NCBI GenBank assembly: GCA_046758065.1
Contig: JBHHZM010000122.1
Location: 1-9,064 of the forward strand
Reading direction: 5' to 3'
Length of the DNA: 9,064 bases
Source of the DNA: JBHHZM01 sp046758065
GTDB taxonomy: Bacteria; Pseudomonadota; Alphaproteobacteria; JAAXGF01
A program made the translations under genes and the position numbers. Shown in pieces: positions 1 through 7,883 of this stretch (positions are counted from its first letter, which is position 1; each line of letters opens with the position of its first letter). The notes beneath the pieces are model-generated. The model saw only the letters and a list, made by a program, of their open reading frames with translations. It was not told where the DNA came from and searched no databases.

Positions 1-1
1 C

Positions 2-100
2 CTGCTCGAGAAGTCGCTTCCCGCGGGACACGGGCTGGGCTGGATCGGCGGCGGGTTCCTGATCGCCTGGGGCGGAATCTCGATCGTGGCGGCGCTCTGA
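2..100 (+). CDS. C-terminal end of a membrane protein (possibly DUF2182 family), truncated by the window edge
   Basis: An open frame enters from the left edge and stops at TGA 98-100. It gives about 32 residues, starting LLEKSLPAGHGLGW and ending in a hydrophobic, glycine-rich stretch (IGGGFLIAWGGISIVAAL) that looks like a last transmembrane helix close to the C-terminus. The pattern of a charged LEK-LP-G turn followed by a terminal helix ending in alanine/leucine resembles the end of DUF2182 predicted metal-binding integral membrane proteins. That family match is from memory and rests on few residues. The gene converges on the thioesterase, with 32 bases between the two stop codons. The coding assignment is fairly safe from codon usage and the terminal helix. 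The family name is tentative. Confidence 0.45.
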   Translation: MLEKSLPAGHGLGWIGGGFLIAWGGISIVAAL

Positions 101-117
101 CGCCCGCACGCCTGACC

Positions 118-130
118 GGCGCGGCGCGCC
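118..130. terminator. small GC hairpin between convergent genes
   Basis: A 5-bp stem (GGCGC/GCGCC) with a 3-base loop lies between the stop codons at 100 and 133 and is followed on the plus strand by a pyrimidine-rich CTCTATTCTT. The position suits a terminator for the upstream gene. The stem is short, the T-run is interrupted by other bases, and GC-rich DNA makes such stems by chance, so this is only a weak candidate. Confidence 0.22.
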
Positions 131-132
131 CT

Positions 133-531
133 CTATTCTTCCGCCGGCACCTCGCGCGGGCGGCCCGTCTCGTCGAGCGCGACGTAGACGAAGGTGCCGC
201 GCGTCACCTTGACCGTCTCGCCGTCGCGGCGGCGGCAGACCAGGGTTTCGACCTCGACCGTCATCGAGGTGCGGCCGATGCGAACGATCCCGGCATAGCA
301 GCTCACCAGATCGCCGACATAGACCGGCTGGTGAAATTCCATGCCGTCGACCGCGACCGTGGCGACGCGGCCCCGGGCGCGGGCGTGCGCGACGATGCCG
401 CCGGCGATGTCCATCTGGGCCATCAGCCAGCCGCCGAATATGTCGCCCGACGGGTTGGCGTCGGCCGGCATGGCGAGCGTGCGCACCGCCGGTTCGCGGC
501 TGGTCGGAGATGTCGAATCGGTCATGGTCAT
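133..531 (-). CDS. acyl-CoA thioesterase, YciA-type hotdog fold
   Basis: This 132-residue protein has the length of E. coli YciA and its signature block NPSGDIFGGWLMAQMD at residues 26-41. Asp41 matches the catalytic acid on the hot-dog helix. The next block, VDGMEFHQPVYVGDLVSCYA (61-80), is the usual second strand-turn of the fold. YciA-like enzymes hydrolyse acyl-CoA thioesters to free acid and CoA in the cytoplasm and are thought to recycle CoA or tune fatty-acid and membrane composition. The start is ATG at 531, or ATG at 525 two codons later; GAGCGG a few bases upstream is a modest ribosome site. It is divergent from parE with about 90 bases between starts. The family call is strong. Substrate range cannot be read from sequence, so no gene symbol is given. 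Confidence 0.93.
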   Translation of the reverse strand: MTMTDSTSPTSREPAVRTLAMPADANPSGDIFGGWLMAQMDIAGGIVAHARARGRVATVAVDGMEFHQPVYVGDLVSCYAGIVRIGRTSMTVEVETLVCRRRDGETVKVTRGTFVYVALDETGRPREVPAEE

Positions 532-543
532 ACCGCTCAGATC

Positions 544-551
544 ACTATATA
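544..551 (-). promoter_or_regulatory. candidate -10 region for the thioesterase gene
   Basis: The gap between the divergent thioesterase and parE genes is locally AT-rich (about 541-580) within GC-rich surroundings. Reading the minus strand, TATAGT (549 to 544) or the overlapping TATATA lies just upstream of the ATG at 531, but no good -35 hexamer sits at the right distance. This is likely the promoter region; the exact site is uncertain. Confidence 0.3.
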
Positions 552-587
552 TCGTAGAATGTCATACAAAAACATACCGTATCGGCG

Positions 588-616
588 TTGCCCACGGCCC
601 CTTCGATACCTATAAT
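588..616 (+). promoter_or_regulatory. sigma70-type promoter of parE, positioned for a leaderless mRNA
   Basis: TTGCCC (588-593, four of six matches to TTGACA) and a perfect TATAAT (611-616) are separated by exactly 17 bases. The predicted first transcribed base falls at about 623-624, which is the A of the ATG at 624 or the base before it. The longest open frame begins with the TTG of the -35 box, which argues against using that TTG as a start codon. The hexamers are seen directly; the transcription start is inferred. Confidence 0.6.
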
Positions 617-623
617 CCGCGCC

Positions 624-2612
<1,989 letters not shown>

Positions 2613-2623
2613 GCGGGCCTCGG

Positions 2624-3325
2624 CTAACGCTCCAGCCAGCTTCGGAGCGCCGCGCTCACCGCCCCGGGGCGCTCCAGCGGCGCGAGGTGGCCGCAGCGGC
2701 CGAGCACGACGAGGTCGGCGTCGGGGATCGTCTCGGCCATTTCGACCGAATGTTCCAGCGGCGTCGCCTGGTCCTCGCGACCGCAGAGGACGAGCGTCGG
2801 ACAGGCGATTTTCGGCAGGCCCGGGCGATAATCGGGACGCGTCATCACGGCGCGCGTCTGGCGGGTGAAGACGTCGCGTCCCAGACGCGTCGCCATCGCG
2901 AAGATCGGCCCGGTGATCGCCGCGTTCTCCAGATGCGCGGGATGGAGATAGAACGGGAGCAGCGCCGGCGTCACGCCGCGAAATCGTCCGCGCTCGGCAA
3001 GCGCAAGGAGATCGCTGCGTCGCCGGCTGCGCTCGGGACTGTCGGCGCGGGCGCTGGTGTCGATAAGCGCAAGCCGCGTTATCCTTTCAGGCGCGATCCG
3101 CATGACTTCGAGCGCGACGTACCCGCCCATCGATAATCCGGCAAGCGCGAAACGCTCGGGCGCGGCGTCGAGCACGGCGCGTGCGAGATCGGCCATCGTC
3201 TCGGCTTTCGTCAGGTCGCCCACCGCAATATCGGCGATTTCCGCGAGGTCGCATATCTGGCGCTGCCAGAGGTCGCCGTCGAGCAGCAGTCCGGGGAGCA
3301 GCACGAGAGGCGTCTTGCGGGTCAT
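2624..3325 (-). CDS. alpha/beta-fold hydrolase with complete catalytic triad
   Basis: This 233-residue cytoplasmic protein has no signal peptide. It opens with the oxyanion-hole strand LVLLPGLLLDGDLW (7-20), then has the nucleophile elbow GLSMGGYV (63-70, Ser65), an acid in LCGREDQATPLE (Asp185) and the histidine in GRCGHLAPLERP (His213). All three triad residues sit at the spacing expected for the alpha/beta hydrolase superfamily, with a short lid region around 95-160. Substrate cannot be predicted: esterase, lactonase and acyl-carrier esterase relatives share these motifs. The start ATG at 3325 follows an AAGGA purine site about 8-10 bases upstream. It converges with parE and is divergent from the helicase gene. 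Confidence 0.9.
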   Translation of the reverse strand: MTRKTPLVLLPGLLLDGDLWQRQICDLAEIADIAVGDLTKAETMADLARAVLDAAPERFALAGLSMGGYVALEVMRIAPERITRLALIDTSARADSPERSRRRSDLLALAERGRFRGVTPALLPFYLHPAHLENAAITGPIFAMATRLGRDVFTRQTRAVMTRPDYRPGLPKIACPTLVLCGREDQATPLEHSVEMAETIPDADLVVLGRCGHLAPLERPGAVSAALRSWLER

Positions 3326-3374
3326 GGAAGGATTCCTTCAGGGGCTGGGCAGCGCGCGGAACAACAGGCGGCGA

Positions 3375-3402
3375 CCCTAACCCAGCCCAAGGTCCCCGCC
3401 AA
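3375..3402 (-). promoter_or_regulatory. candidate promoter of the hydrolase gene
   Basis: Reading the minus strand, TTGGCG (3402 to 3397) and TTAGGG (3380 to 3375) are 16 bases apart. This would place a transcription start near 3368 and give a leader of about 40 bases that includes the AAGGA site. The -10 match is poor, so confidence is low. Confidence 0.3.
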
Positions 3403-3422
3403 GGCCGCCGCCGTATCCGCGG

Positions 3423-3451
3423 TTGACAGGGCGGACCGGCACCCATATATG
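3423..3451 (+). promoter_or_regulatory. sigma70-type promoter of the helicase-RAM operon
   Basis: A perfect TTGACA (3423-3428) is followed after exactly 17 bases by TATATG (3446-3451, four of six consensus bases). The predicted transcription start is near 3458, leaving a 45-base leader before the ATG at 3503. The upstream in-frame ATG at 3449 lies inside the -10 box and so cannot be the start on transcripts from this promoter. Confidence 0.6.
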
Positions 3452-3502
3452 CGGTGCAGCGCGGACGCCCGCGAAAAATCGGCGAGGCAAGCAGCCGCTT
3501 AC

Positions 3503-4984
3503 ATGCGTTTCGAAGATCTCGGCCTCAGTACGGAGGTCCTCCAGGCGGTCGCGGACGCGGGTTATATCGAGCCCACCCCGATCCAGGAAAAGGCCATCCC
3601 GATCGCCCTGCAGGGGCGTGACCTGCTCGGCAGCGCCCAGACCGGCACGGGCAAGACCGCGGCGTTCACGCTGCCGATGATCGATATTCTCGCCGGCGGC
3701 AAGGCCAAGGCTCGGATGCCGCGCTCGCTTATCCTCACGCCGACGCGCGAGCTGGCGACGCAGGTCGCCGAGAACTTCGAAATCTACGGCAAGTACCACA
3801 AGCTCACGCAGGCGCTGTTGATCGGCGGGGTTTCCTTCGTCGATCAGGAAAGCGCGCTGAGCCGTGGCGTCGACGTCCTGACCGCCACGCCGGGGCGGTT
3901 GCTCGATCTCTTCGGACGCGGCAAGATCCTGCTCGCCGGCGTCAAGATCCTGGTCATCGACGAAGCCGACCGCATGCTCGACATGGGGTTTATCCCCGAC
4001 GTCGAGCGCATCGTCGGGCTGCTGCCGCCCCTGCGCCAGACGCTGTTCTTCTCGGCGACCATGCCGGCACCGATCCGCCGGCTCGCCGACAAATTCCTAC
4101 AAAATCCGAAAGAGATAAGCGTCGACCCACCCGCCTCGCCCGCCGAAACCGTGAGCCAGGCCCTCATCCTGGCGCAGCCGCGCGACAAGGGCAAGGTGCT
4201 GCGCACACTGCTCAAGAGCGAGTCGGTCGCCAACGCACTGATTTTCTGCAATCGCAAACGCGACGTCGCGGCACTCGACCGCTCGCTCCGACGCTATGGC
4301 TTCCAGGCGGCGGCGCTGCACGGCGACATGACCCAGCCCGCGCGCACCGAGACGCTCGAAGCCTTCAAGGCCGGCAACATACGTTTTCTCGTCGCCACCG
4401 ACGTCGCCGGGCGCGGGCTCGATGTTTTCGGCCTCAGCCACGTCTTCAACTTCGACGTGCCGACCCACGCCGAGGATTACGTGCACCGCATCGGTCGCAC
4501 CGGGCGCGCCGGCCATCGCGGCCGGGCGATCACCATCGGCGTCGCCGATGACGCCAAGTTCATCGGCGCGATCGAGAGACTCATCCACCGCGAAATCCCG
4601 CGTATCAAGGTCTCGGGCTCGATCGAGATCGACGCCGCCGCCGAGGACGCCGGCCGAACCAGGGGCCGCGGCCGGCGGGGCCGCAAGCCGGCGAAAGAGA
4701 CCGCGGCGACGGAACCCGCCGGGTCGGGGGAATCCGCCGGGCCGGCGGAAACCCTCGACAAGGGCAAACCCGGCGCGGGCCGCGAGAAAGCGGCGGAAAA
4801 GCCGGCGCGCAAGGCGGAAAAACCCCCTGCGAAGAAGGCCGAGAAGGCCGAGAGGCAGAAAGGGCGCAGTCGCCGGGGCGACGACAAGCGGCCGGACAAG
4901 CGGCAAAAGGCGCCGGTGGTCGGCCTCGGCGATCACGTCCCCGCGTTCCTGTTGCGAGGCGCCGCGAAATCGGGCAAGAAGTAG
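3503..4984 (+). CDS. DEAD-box ATP-dependent RNA helicase, RhlE-like
   Basis: This 493-residue RNA helicase unwinds short RNA duplexes using ATP, typically in ribosome assembly or RNA decay. The order is canonical: Q motif with Phe3 and PTPIQ (24-28), Walker A AQTGTGK (45-51), PTREL (80-84), GG (108-109), TPGR (129-132), DEAD (153-156), SAT (184-186), IFCN (247-250), VATDVAGRGLD (297-307) and HRIGRTGR (328-335). From about residue 375 a tail rich in Lys, Arg, Ala, Glu and Gly takes over. It is probably disordered and RNA-binding, and it ends with the ordered-looking peptide VVGLGDHVPAFLLRG. The motif I context GSAQTGTGKT and the basic tail suit RhlE-type proteins, but assignment within the DEAD-box family is approximate. 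The start is ATG 3503, just before MRFEDLGLS, where family homology begins. The next gene follows after 11 bases. Confidence 0.95.
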   Translation: MRFEDLGLSTEVLQAVADAGYIEPTPIQEKAIPIALQGRDLLGSAQTGTGKTAAFTLPMIDILAGGKAKARMPRSLILTPTRELATQVAENFEIYGKYHKLTQALLIGGVSFVDQESALSRGVDVLTATPGRLLDLFGRGKILLAGVKILVIDEADRMLDMGFIPDVERIVGLLPPLRQTLFFSATMPAPIRRLADKFLQNPKEISVDPPASPAETVSQALILAQPRDKGKVLRTLLKSESVANALIFCNRKRDVAALDRSLRRYGFQAAALHGDMTQPARTETLEAFKAGNIRFLVATDVAGRGLDVFGLSHVFNFDVPTHAEDYVHRIGRTGRAGHRGRAITIGVADDAKFIGAIERLIHREIPRIKVSGSIEIDAAAEDAGRTRGRGRRGRKPAKETAATEPAGSGESAGPAETLDKGKPGAGREKAAEKPARKAEKPPAKKAEKAERQKGRSRRGDDKRPDKRQKAPVVGLGDHVPAFLLRGAAKSGKK

Positions 4985-4995
4985 GCGGAGGCACG

Positions 4996-5238
4996 ATGCA
5001 AACGATCTTCGTCATGGTCAAATGCGAACTCGGCCGGGCTTACGGCGTCGCCGACCAGGCGGCGCAGAACGTCGAGCAGATCTCCGAGGTGCACTCGATC
5101 TCGGGACAGTACGACCTGCTGATGAAGTGCTACCTCGCCGAAGACGCCGATATCGGCCACTTCGTGACCGAGCACGTCCAGACGCTCCCCGGCGTCAAGG
5201 ACACGTTCACCATCATCGCTTTCAAGGCCTTCACCTGA
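4996..5238 (+). CDS. stand-alone Lrp/AsnC ligand-binding (RAM) domain protein
   Basis: This 80-residue protein consists only of the effector-binding domain of Lrp/AsnC regulators: strand MQTIFVMVKCEL, a helix around 15-29, the pattern EVHSISGQYDLLMKCYL (31-47) and the terminal strand VKDTFTIIAFKAF. There is no helix-turn-helix, so it probably does not bind DNA directly. Known stand-alone RAM proteins form dimers or higher rings and can bind amino acids; some associate with full-length Lrp proteins. It has a strong ribosome site, GGCGGAGG, ending 4 bases before ATG 4996, and starts 11 bases after the helicase stop. It is therefore almost certainly translated from the same mRNA. Its ligand and any link to the helicase are unknown. 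Confidence 0.9.
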   Translation: MQTIFVMVKCELGRAYGVADQAAQNVEQISEVHSISGQYDLLMKCYLAEDADIGHFVTEHVQTLPGVKDTFTIIAFKAFT

Positions 5239-5285
5239 GCCCGGCCGTCGGCTCATTCCTCCAGCAACCTGAAATTATTCTATTA

Positions 5286-5317
5286 ACTCACTGATATATT
5301 TAATAATATCAGTGAGT
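5286..5317. terminator. AT-rich perfect hairpin between convergent genes, probable bidirectional transcript end
   Basis: ACTCACTGATAT (5286-5297) pairs perfectly with ATATCAGTGAGT (5306-5317), a 12-bp stem with an 8-base AT-only loop. It lies 48 bases after the RAM stop codon and 27 bases after the MipA/OmpV stop codon, in a patch of notably low GC. There is no clean T-run on either side. The minus-strand side continues TTAATAGAATAATTT, which is closest to a terminator tail. Terminator or transcript-stabilising stem are both possible. Confidence 0.45.
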
Positions 5318-5343
5318 GTTAGTGCGATCAGAGTATCTTCACT

Positions 5344-6651
5344 TTAGAACCTGTAGCCCAGCGCGAAGCCGCCTGTGACCTGGGTGTCGGATTCGCTGAG
5401 CGGACTGTCGGCGGCGTCGCCGAGGAGAAACGCCACGTCGACGAAGGTCTTGGTGAACCAGTTCGCCGTTACGTGATAGACCAACGTGCCGCCGAAATTC
5501 ACGTCCGTGATCCCGGCGTCGGGGCGGAAAACGGCGAGGCCGGAACGCGCCGACTGACCGGCGTCGATGCCGAAGAACGAGTCCATGTAGTCCTCGTCCG
5601 CCCAGGTCGTACCGGCGCGAGCGGCGAAATCGAAGGCTTCGCCGAAGGTCCGGTCGTAGCCGAAACCAGCTTCGACGATCATGCCTTCGTGACCGCCGAA
5701 GATATCCTGGCGGACGCGGCTGCGGGCCTTCCAGTGCTCGAAGAAGCGATATTCGATCAGGCCGCCGAACTCGACCGAATCGTTGATGTCGCCGAGGCCG
5801 CGCAGGATCCTGTCTTCGCTCTCGTCCCGTCCTTCGACATACGTCAGCGCCAGCGCGAGCCGCAGTTTAGGCGCGCTCAGCACGTTGAAACCGACGCCGT
5901 CGTCCGAGCTGATGAACAGGAGATCGCCCCAATCGATCTCGATCGCCGGTATGGGTACGACCTCGGCTTCGTCGGCGCCGGGATACTCCGGCCGGACCTC
6001 GACGCCGACGCCGAGCGCGACCCGCCATTCACGCAGGTAATCCGGCGACACGCGCGAGCGCGACTTCCCGGGTGCGGGCGTTGCGGCCTTGGGACCAGGG
6101 GCCGGTGACGCGGCCGGCCGCGCCGGCGCCGGAGCGGGCGTCGTCGGCGCAATCTTCGGAGCGGCCGCCGTCTGAGCCGTGCGGGACACGGCGGCGGCGG
6201 GCAACGCCGCCGGTTGTCCCGCCGCTTCGGCGATCGCATCGGCGAAGACCGGGAAGGCCGCGCTCGCCTGGGCGACGATCGACTGGCGGTAAGCGGGCGC
6301 CGCGCCAACGGCAGCGCTGATGATCGCCGGCGTCGAGGCGGGATAGCGGGAGATCGACGAGACCACCGCCTGCACGAGCGCCGCTTCGCTCGCCCGCGCG
6401 CGCGCTCGCTCGATGCTCTCCGACGGCATCCGGTCGCGCGTTACCCGCGCCGTGAAAGCGGCGTCGCGCGTTACCTTCTCGTCCGACAGCACTGCCGCGG
6501 AAATCGCCGCCGCCGCTTCGGCCGGCAGCGCGTTCGTTCGGGTCTGCGCCTCGGCGTCGTCCACTACGAGGCCGAAAAACGCGGTAAGCGCAAGCGCGGC
6601 ACAAGGACACTTCACGAGAGCGCCCCACGGGCGCGGAACACGCAACCCCAT
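5344..6651 (-). CDS. MipA/OmpV-family outer-membrane protein with an extra N-terminal helical region
   Basis: Of 435 residues, an N-terminal signal peptide (hydrophobic core 17-30, likely cleavage after AEA at 33-35) directs export. Residues 40-145 are Ala-rich and helical, with recurring P-x3-I/V-x-A-A units (for example 105-140). Residues 146-200 form a Pro/Ala-rich linker. Residues 206-435 are the barrel: GVGVEVRPEYPGADEAEVVPIP, then TTWADEDYMDSFFGID (348-363), FLLGDAADSPLSESD (408-422) and the terminal aromatic LGYRF expected for BAM-dependent insertion. MipA in E. coli is a scaffold linking murein hydrolase MltA with PBP1B; other OmpV members have immunogenic or adhesion roles. Typical members are about 250 residues, so the N-terminal 170 residues are extra. 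The start lies six bases after the bactofilin stop codon, indicating one operon. The ribosome site is weak (GAGCGG). Confidence 0.9.
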   Translation of the reverse strand: MGLRVPRPWGALVKCPCAALALTAFFGLVVDDAEAQTRTNALPAEAAAAISAAVLSDEKVTRDAAFTARVTRDRMPSESIERARARASEAALVQAVVSSISRYPASTPAIISAAVGAAPAYRQSIVAQASAAFPVFADAIAEAAGQPAALPAAAVSRTAQTAAAPKIAPTTPAPAPARPAASPAPGPKAATPAPGKSRSRVSPDYLREWRVALGVGVEVRPEYPGADEAEVVPIPAIEIDWGDLLFISSDDGVGFNVLSAPKLRLALALTYVEGRDESEDRILRGLGDINDSVEFGGLIEYRFFEHWKARSRVRQDIFGGHEGMIVEAGFGYDRTFGEAFDFAARAGTTWADEDYMDSFFGIDAGQSARSGLAVFRPDAGITDVNFGGTLVYHVTANWFTKTFVDVAFLLGDAADSPLSESDTQVTGGFALGYRF

Positions 6652-6657
6652 GGCCGC

Positions 6658-7227
6658 TCAGGCGTCGCCGTCGGTCTGCGCCATCTCGTCGTTCTGTTGT
6701 CCGGCGGCGCAGCTGATCGCGCCCGCGAGCCGACCGCCGCGCTCGATCTCGAGCTCGCCGTAGCGGACTTCCCCGCCCACTCGGCCGGTGGCGCGGACAG
6801 TAAGTCGTTCGCGCACCGTGAGCGTACCGTCGAAGTCTCCGCTCACGTCGGCTTCGTCGACTTCGGCGTCGCCCCGGTACGCGCCCCCCTCGGCGATGAT
6901 CAAGGCGTTGCTCTCCTTGACGTTGCCCTCGAAACAACCCTCGATCACAAGACGGCTGCACGCCGAGACATCGCCCTTGAGCTCGATGCCGGCGCCGACG
7001 ACAAGCCGTCCCTCGTCACGTCGCGGATCGAATGGCAGGGGAGCAACGTCACTCTTCTCCGTCTCGCCGGTGGTGCGCAGCGCCGCAGTTCTCGGAACGG
7101 CGTTGCGTTTCGACAGGTCTCCCGGGCGGGGCGCCGCGGGGATGCGCGGCGCGGGCGTAACCGGCGTCAGACCCGGGCCGCGCGTCTCGTGCCGGGGCGC
7201 TCCGGGCGGCGATTTCTGACCAATCAT
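6658..7227 (-). CDS. bactofilin (polymer-forming cytoskeletal protein)
   Basis: This 189-residue protein has a disordered, Pro/Arg-rich N-terminus (1-70), a central bactofilin right-handed beta-helix core (about 73-173) and a short acidic tail. The core shows regularly spaced short strands with turn glycines: RLVVGAGIELKGDVSACSRLVIEG, then EGNVKESNALIIAEGGAYRGD, FDGTLTVRERLTVRATGRVGGEVRYGELEIERGG. Bactofilins polymerise without nucleotide and act as membrane-bound scaffolds for cell shape, stalk or division functions, often recruiting murein enzymes. ATG 7227 is the start; GGAGG lies upstream at a longish 13-base spacing, and no in-frame alternative start is closer. It is the first gene of a minus-strand pair with the MipA/OmpV gene. 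Confidence 0.92.
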   Translation of the reverse strand: MIGQKSPPGAPRHETRGPGLTPVTPAPRIPAAPRPGDLSKRNAVPRTAALRTTGETEKSDVAPLPFDPRRDEGRLVVGAGIELKGDVSACSRLVIEGCFEGNVKESNALIIAEGGAYRGDAEVDEADVSGDFDGTLTVRERLTVRATGRVGGEVRYGELEIERGGRLAGAISCAAGQQNDEMAQTDGDA

Positions 7228-7259
7228 GGCGTGTTCACGTCCTCCACTCGCGTATTTCT

Positions 7260-7265
7260 TTTATA
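7260..7265 (-). promoter_or_regulatory. candidate -10 box of the bactofilin operon
   Basis: TATAAA on the minus strand lies 33 bases from the start codon at 7227 and would place the transcription start near 7253, leaving a 26-base leader with the GGAGG site. No convincing -35 hexamer is present at 16-18 bases, so another sigma factor, an activator or a chance match are all possible. Confidence 0.3.
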
Positions 7266-7330
7266 TCGCGCCGCGCGGCCTGCCGACCGGCGACCAAGGC
7301 CCGAGTCTACGCGACGCAAGGGCTTTGTCA

Positions 7331-7355
7331 CGGGGTTTTCGACGGGGGTTTTCGA
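7331..7355. repeat. tandem direct repeat CGGGGTTTTCGA / CGGGGGTTTTCGA
   Basis: Two nearly identical units (12 and 13 bases, the second with one extra G) lie back to back at 7331-7342 and 7343-7355, in the bactofilin/coxIV intergenic region. Adjacent copies of about one helical turn are the usual look of a regulator binding site, but no known regulator motif is recognised. Confidence 0.5.
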
Positions 7356-7432
7356 CCGAGGTTCCGACGACCGACAAAATCAACGAGAACCGCGCCGCGC
7401 CTGGCCGACCGAGCCGATTTGCACCCATCAAA

Positions 7433-7465
7433 TTGATTCCTACCGACCGGAAACCGCTCTATAGT
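7433..7465 (+). promoter_or_regulatory. candidate promoter of coxIV
   Basis: TTGATT (7433-7438) lies upstream of CTCTATAGT (7457-7465). With CTCTAT (7456-7461) as -10 the spacer is 17 bases; with the better hexamer TATAGT (7460-7465) it is 21. The promoter is plausible but not well formed. It implies a leader of about 80 bases containing a GTCGAT/ATCGAC hairpin (7473-7478 with 7484-7489). Confidence 0.35.
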
Positions 7466-7554
7466 CCCGCGCGTCGATTGCCCATCGACCGGGGCCGCCA
7501 TGCGGCGGGTCGCAGCGCGTGAGTGACCGGATTTACAGGGGAAAGACGGAAAAC

Positions 7555-7683
7555 ATGAGCAGCATGCAGGAAACGGAATATCAGCAACACGTCGCGATGT
7601 GGCACCGTTTCACACGCCTGATTGCCATCGGCATCGTACTCGTCGTCCTCATCCTGGGCGGCATGGCCCTGGTGCTTCTGTAA
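7555..7683 (+). CDS. aa3-type cytochrome c oxidase subunit IV
   Basis: A 42-residue single-span membrane protein, easily missed because of its size. A polar N-terminus, MSSMQETEYQQHVAMWHRFTRL, is followed by one transmembrane helix (about 23-42, IAIGIVLVVLILGGMALVLL). The W-x-x-F-T-R-L pattern just before the helix is the hallmark of the small bacterial aa3 subunit IV family (PF07835), which packs against the core of the terminal oxidase in alphaproteobacteria; its removal has little effect on activity in studied species. The ribosome site AGGGGAAAGACGGA lies just upstream of ATG 7555. The gene stands alone here, away from the main oxidase genes, which is common for this subunit. Confidence 0.85.
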   Translation: MSSMQETEYQQHVAMWHRFTRLIAIGIVLVVLILGGMALVLL

Positions 7684-7883
7684 CCGCACCCGGCCGGAAC
7701 CTGCCGCTGGAACCAACCCGGCACGACGCCCTCCGAGCGGACCGGTCCGTAGCCCCGGCCGGTTGTCCGGGACGACAAGTCCACGTCACCGCCGGCGAAG
7801 CTGGAGAGGCCGGCAAGGGCCGACTAATTACGGCTTCCGGGGCCTTCGGCGCAGGGGTGCATAACAATGTTTAACGAAATCCC
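7684..7883. other. gene-free stretch after coxIV
   Basis: I find no supportable gene in this part of the 473-base gap between coxIV and the glycine-zipper gene. It contains a perfect 12-base palindrome CGGACCGGTCCG (7738-7749) and a short AT-rich run (about 7861-7880) immediately before the inverted-repeat element. No clear intrinsic terminator for coxIV is seen. Confidence 0.5.

Larger units (their letters stand above)
7228..7554. other. 327-base divergent regulatory region between bactofilin and coxIV
   Basis: No gene is visible here; the long frames crossing it are extensions of shadow frames. It contains a TATAAA-like -10 for the bactofilin gene near its 3' side on the minus strand, a pair of direct repeats at 7331-7355, a candidate coxIV promoter ending at 7465, and a small hairpin at 7473-7489. 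Its size and bidirectional position suggest it carries control elements for both genes. Confidence 0.5.

Noticed and set aside
7204..7223. A partial copy of the terminal repeat (GATTTCTGACCAA) inside the bactofilin start
   Set aside because: Only 14 of 20 positions match and it encodes the normal N-terminus of bactofilin; no second end is nearby. Chance similarity is more likely than a nested element.
6029..7464. Long frames on both strands overlapping bactofilin and the MipA/OmpV gene (6214-7464 plus; 6029-6961 minus)
   Set aside because: They are out of frame with, or antisense to, genes supported by family motifs, and show only low-complexity Arg-rich translation.
7500..7526. Possible 8-residue leader peptide (MRRVAARE) upstream of coxIV
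   Set aside because: There is no good ribosome site, no regulatory codon run and no terminator/antiterminator pair; short frames like this arise by chance.
7738..7749. Perfect 12-base palindrome CGGACCGGTCCG
   Set aside because: It could be an operator, but it lies downstream of coxIV with no promoter near, and GC palindromes of this size are common in such DNA.
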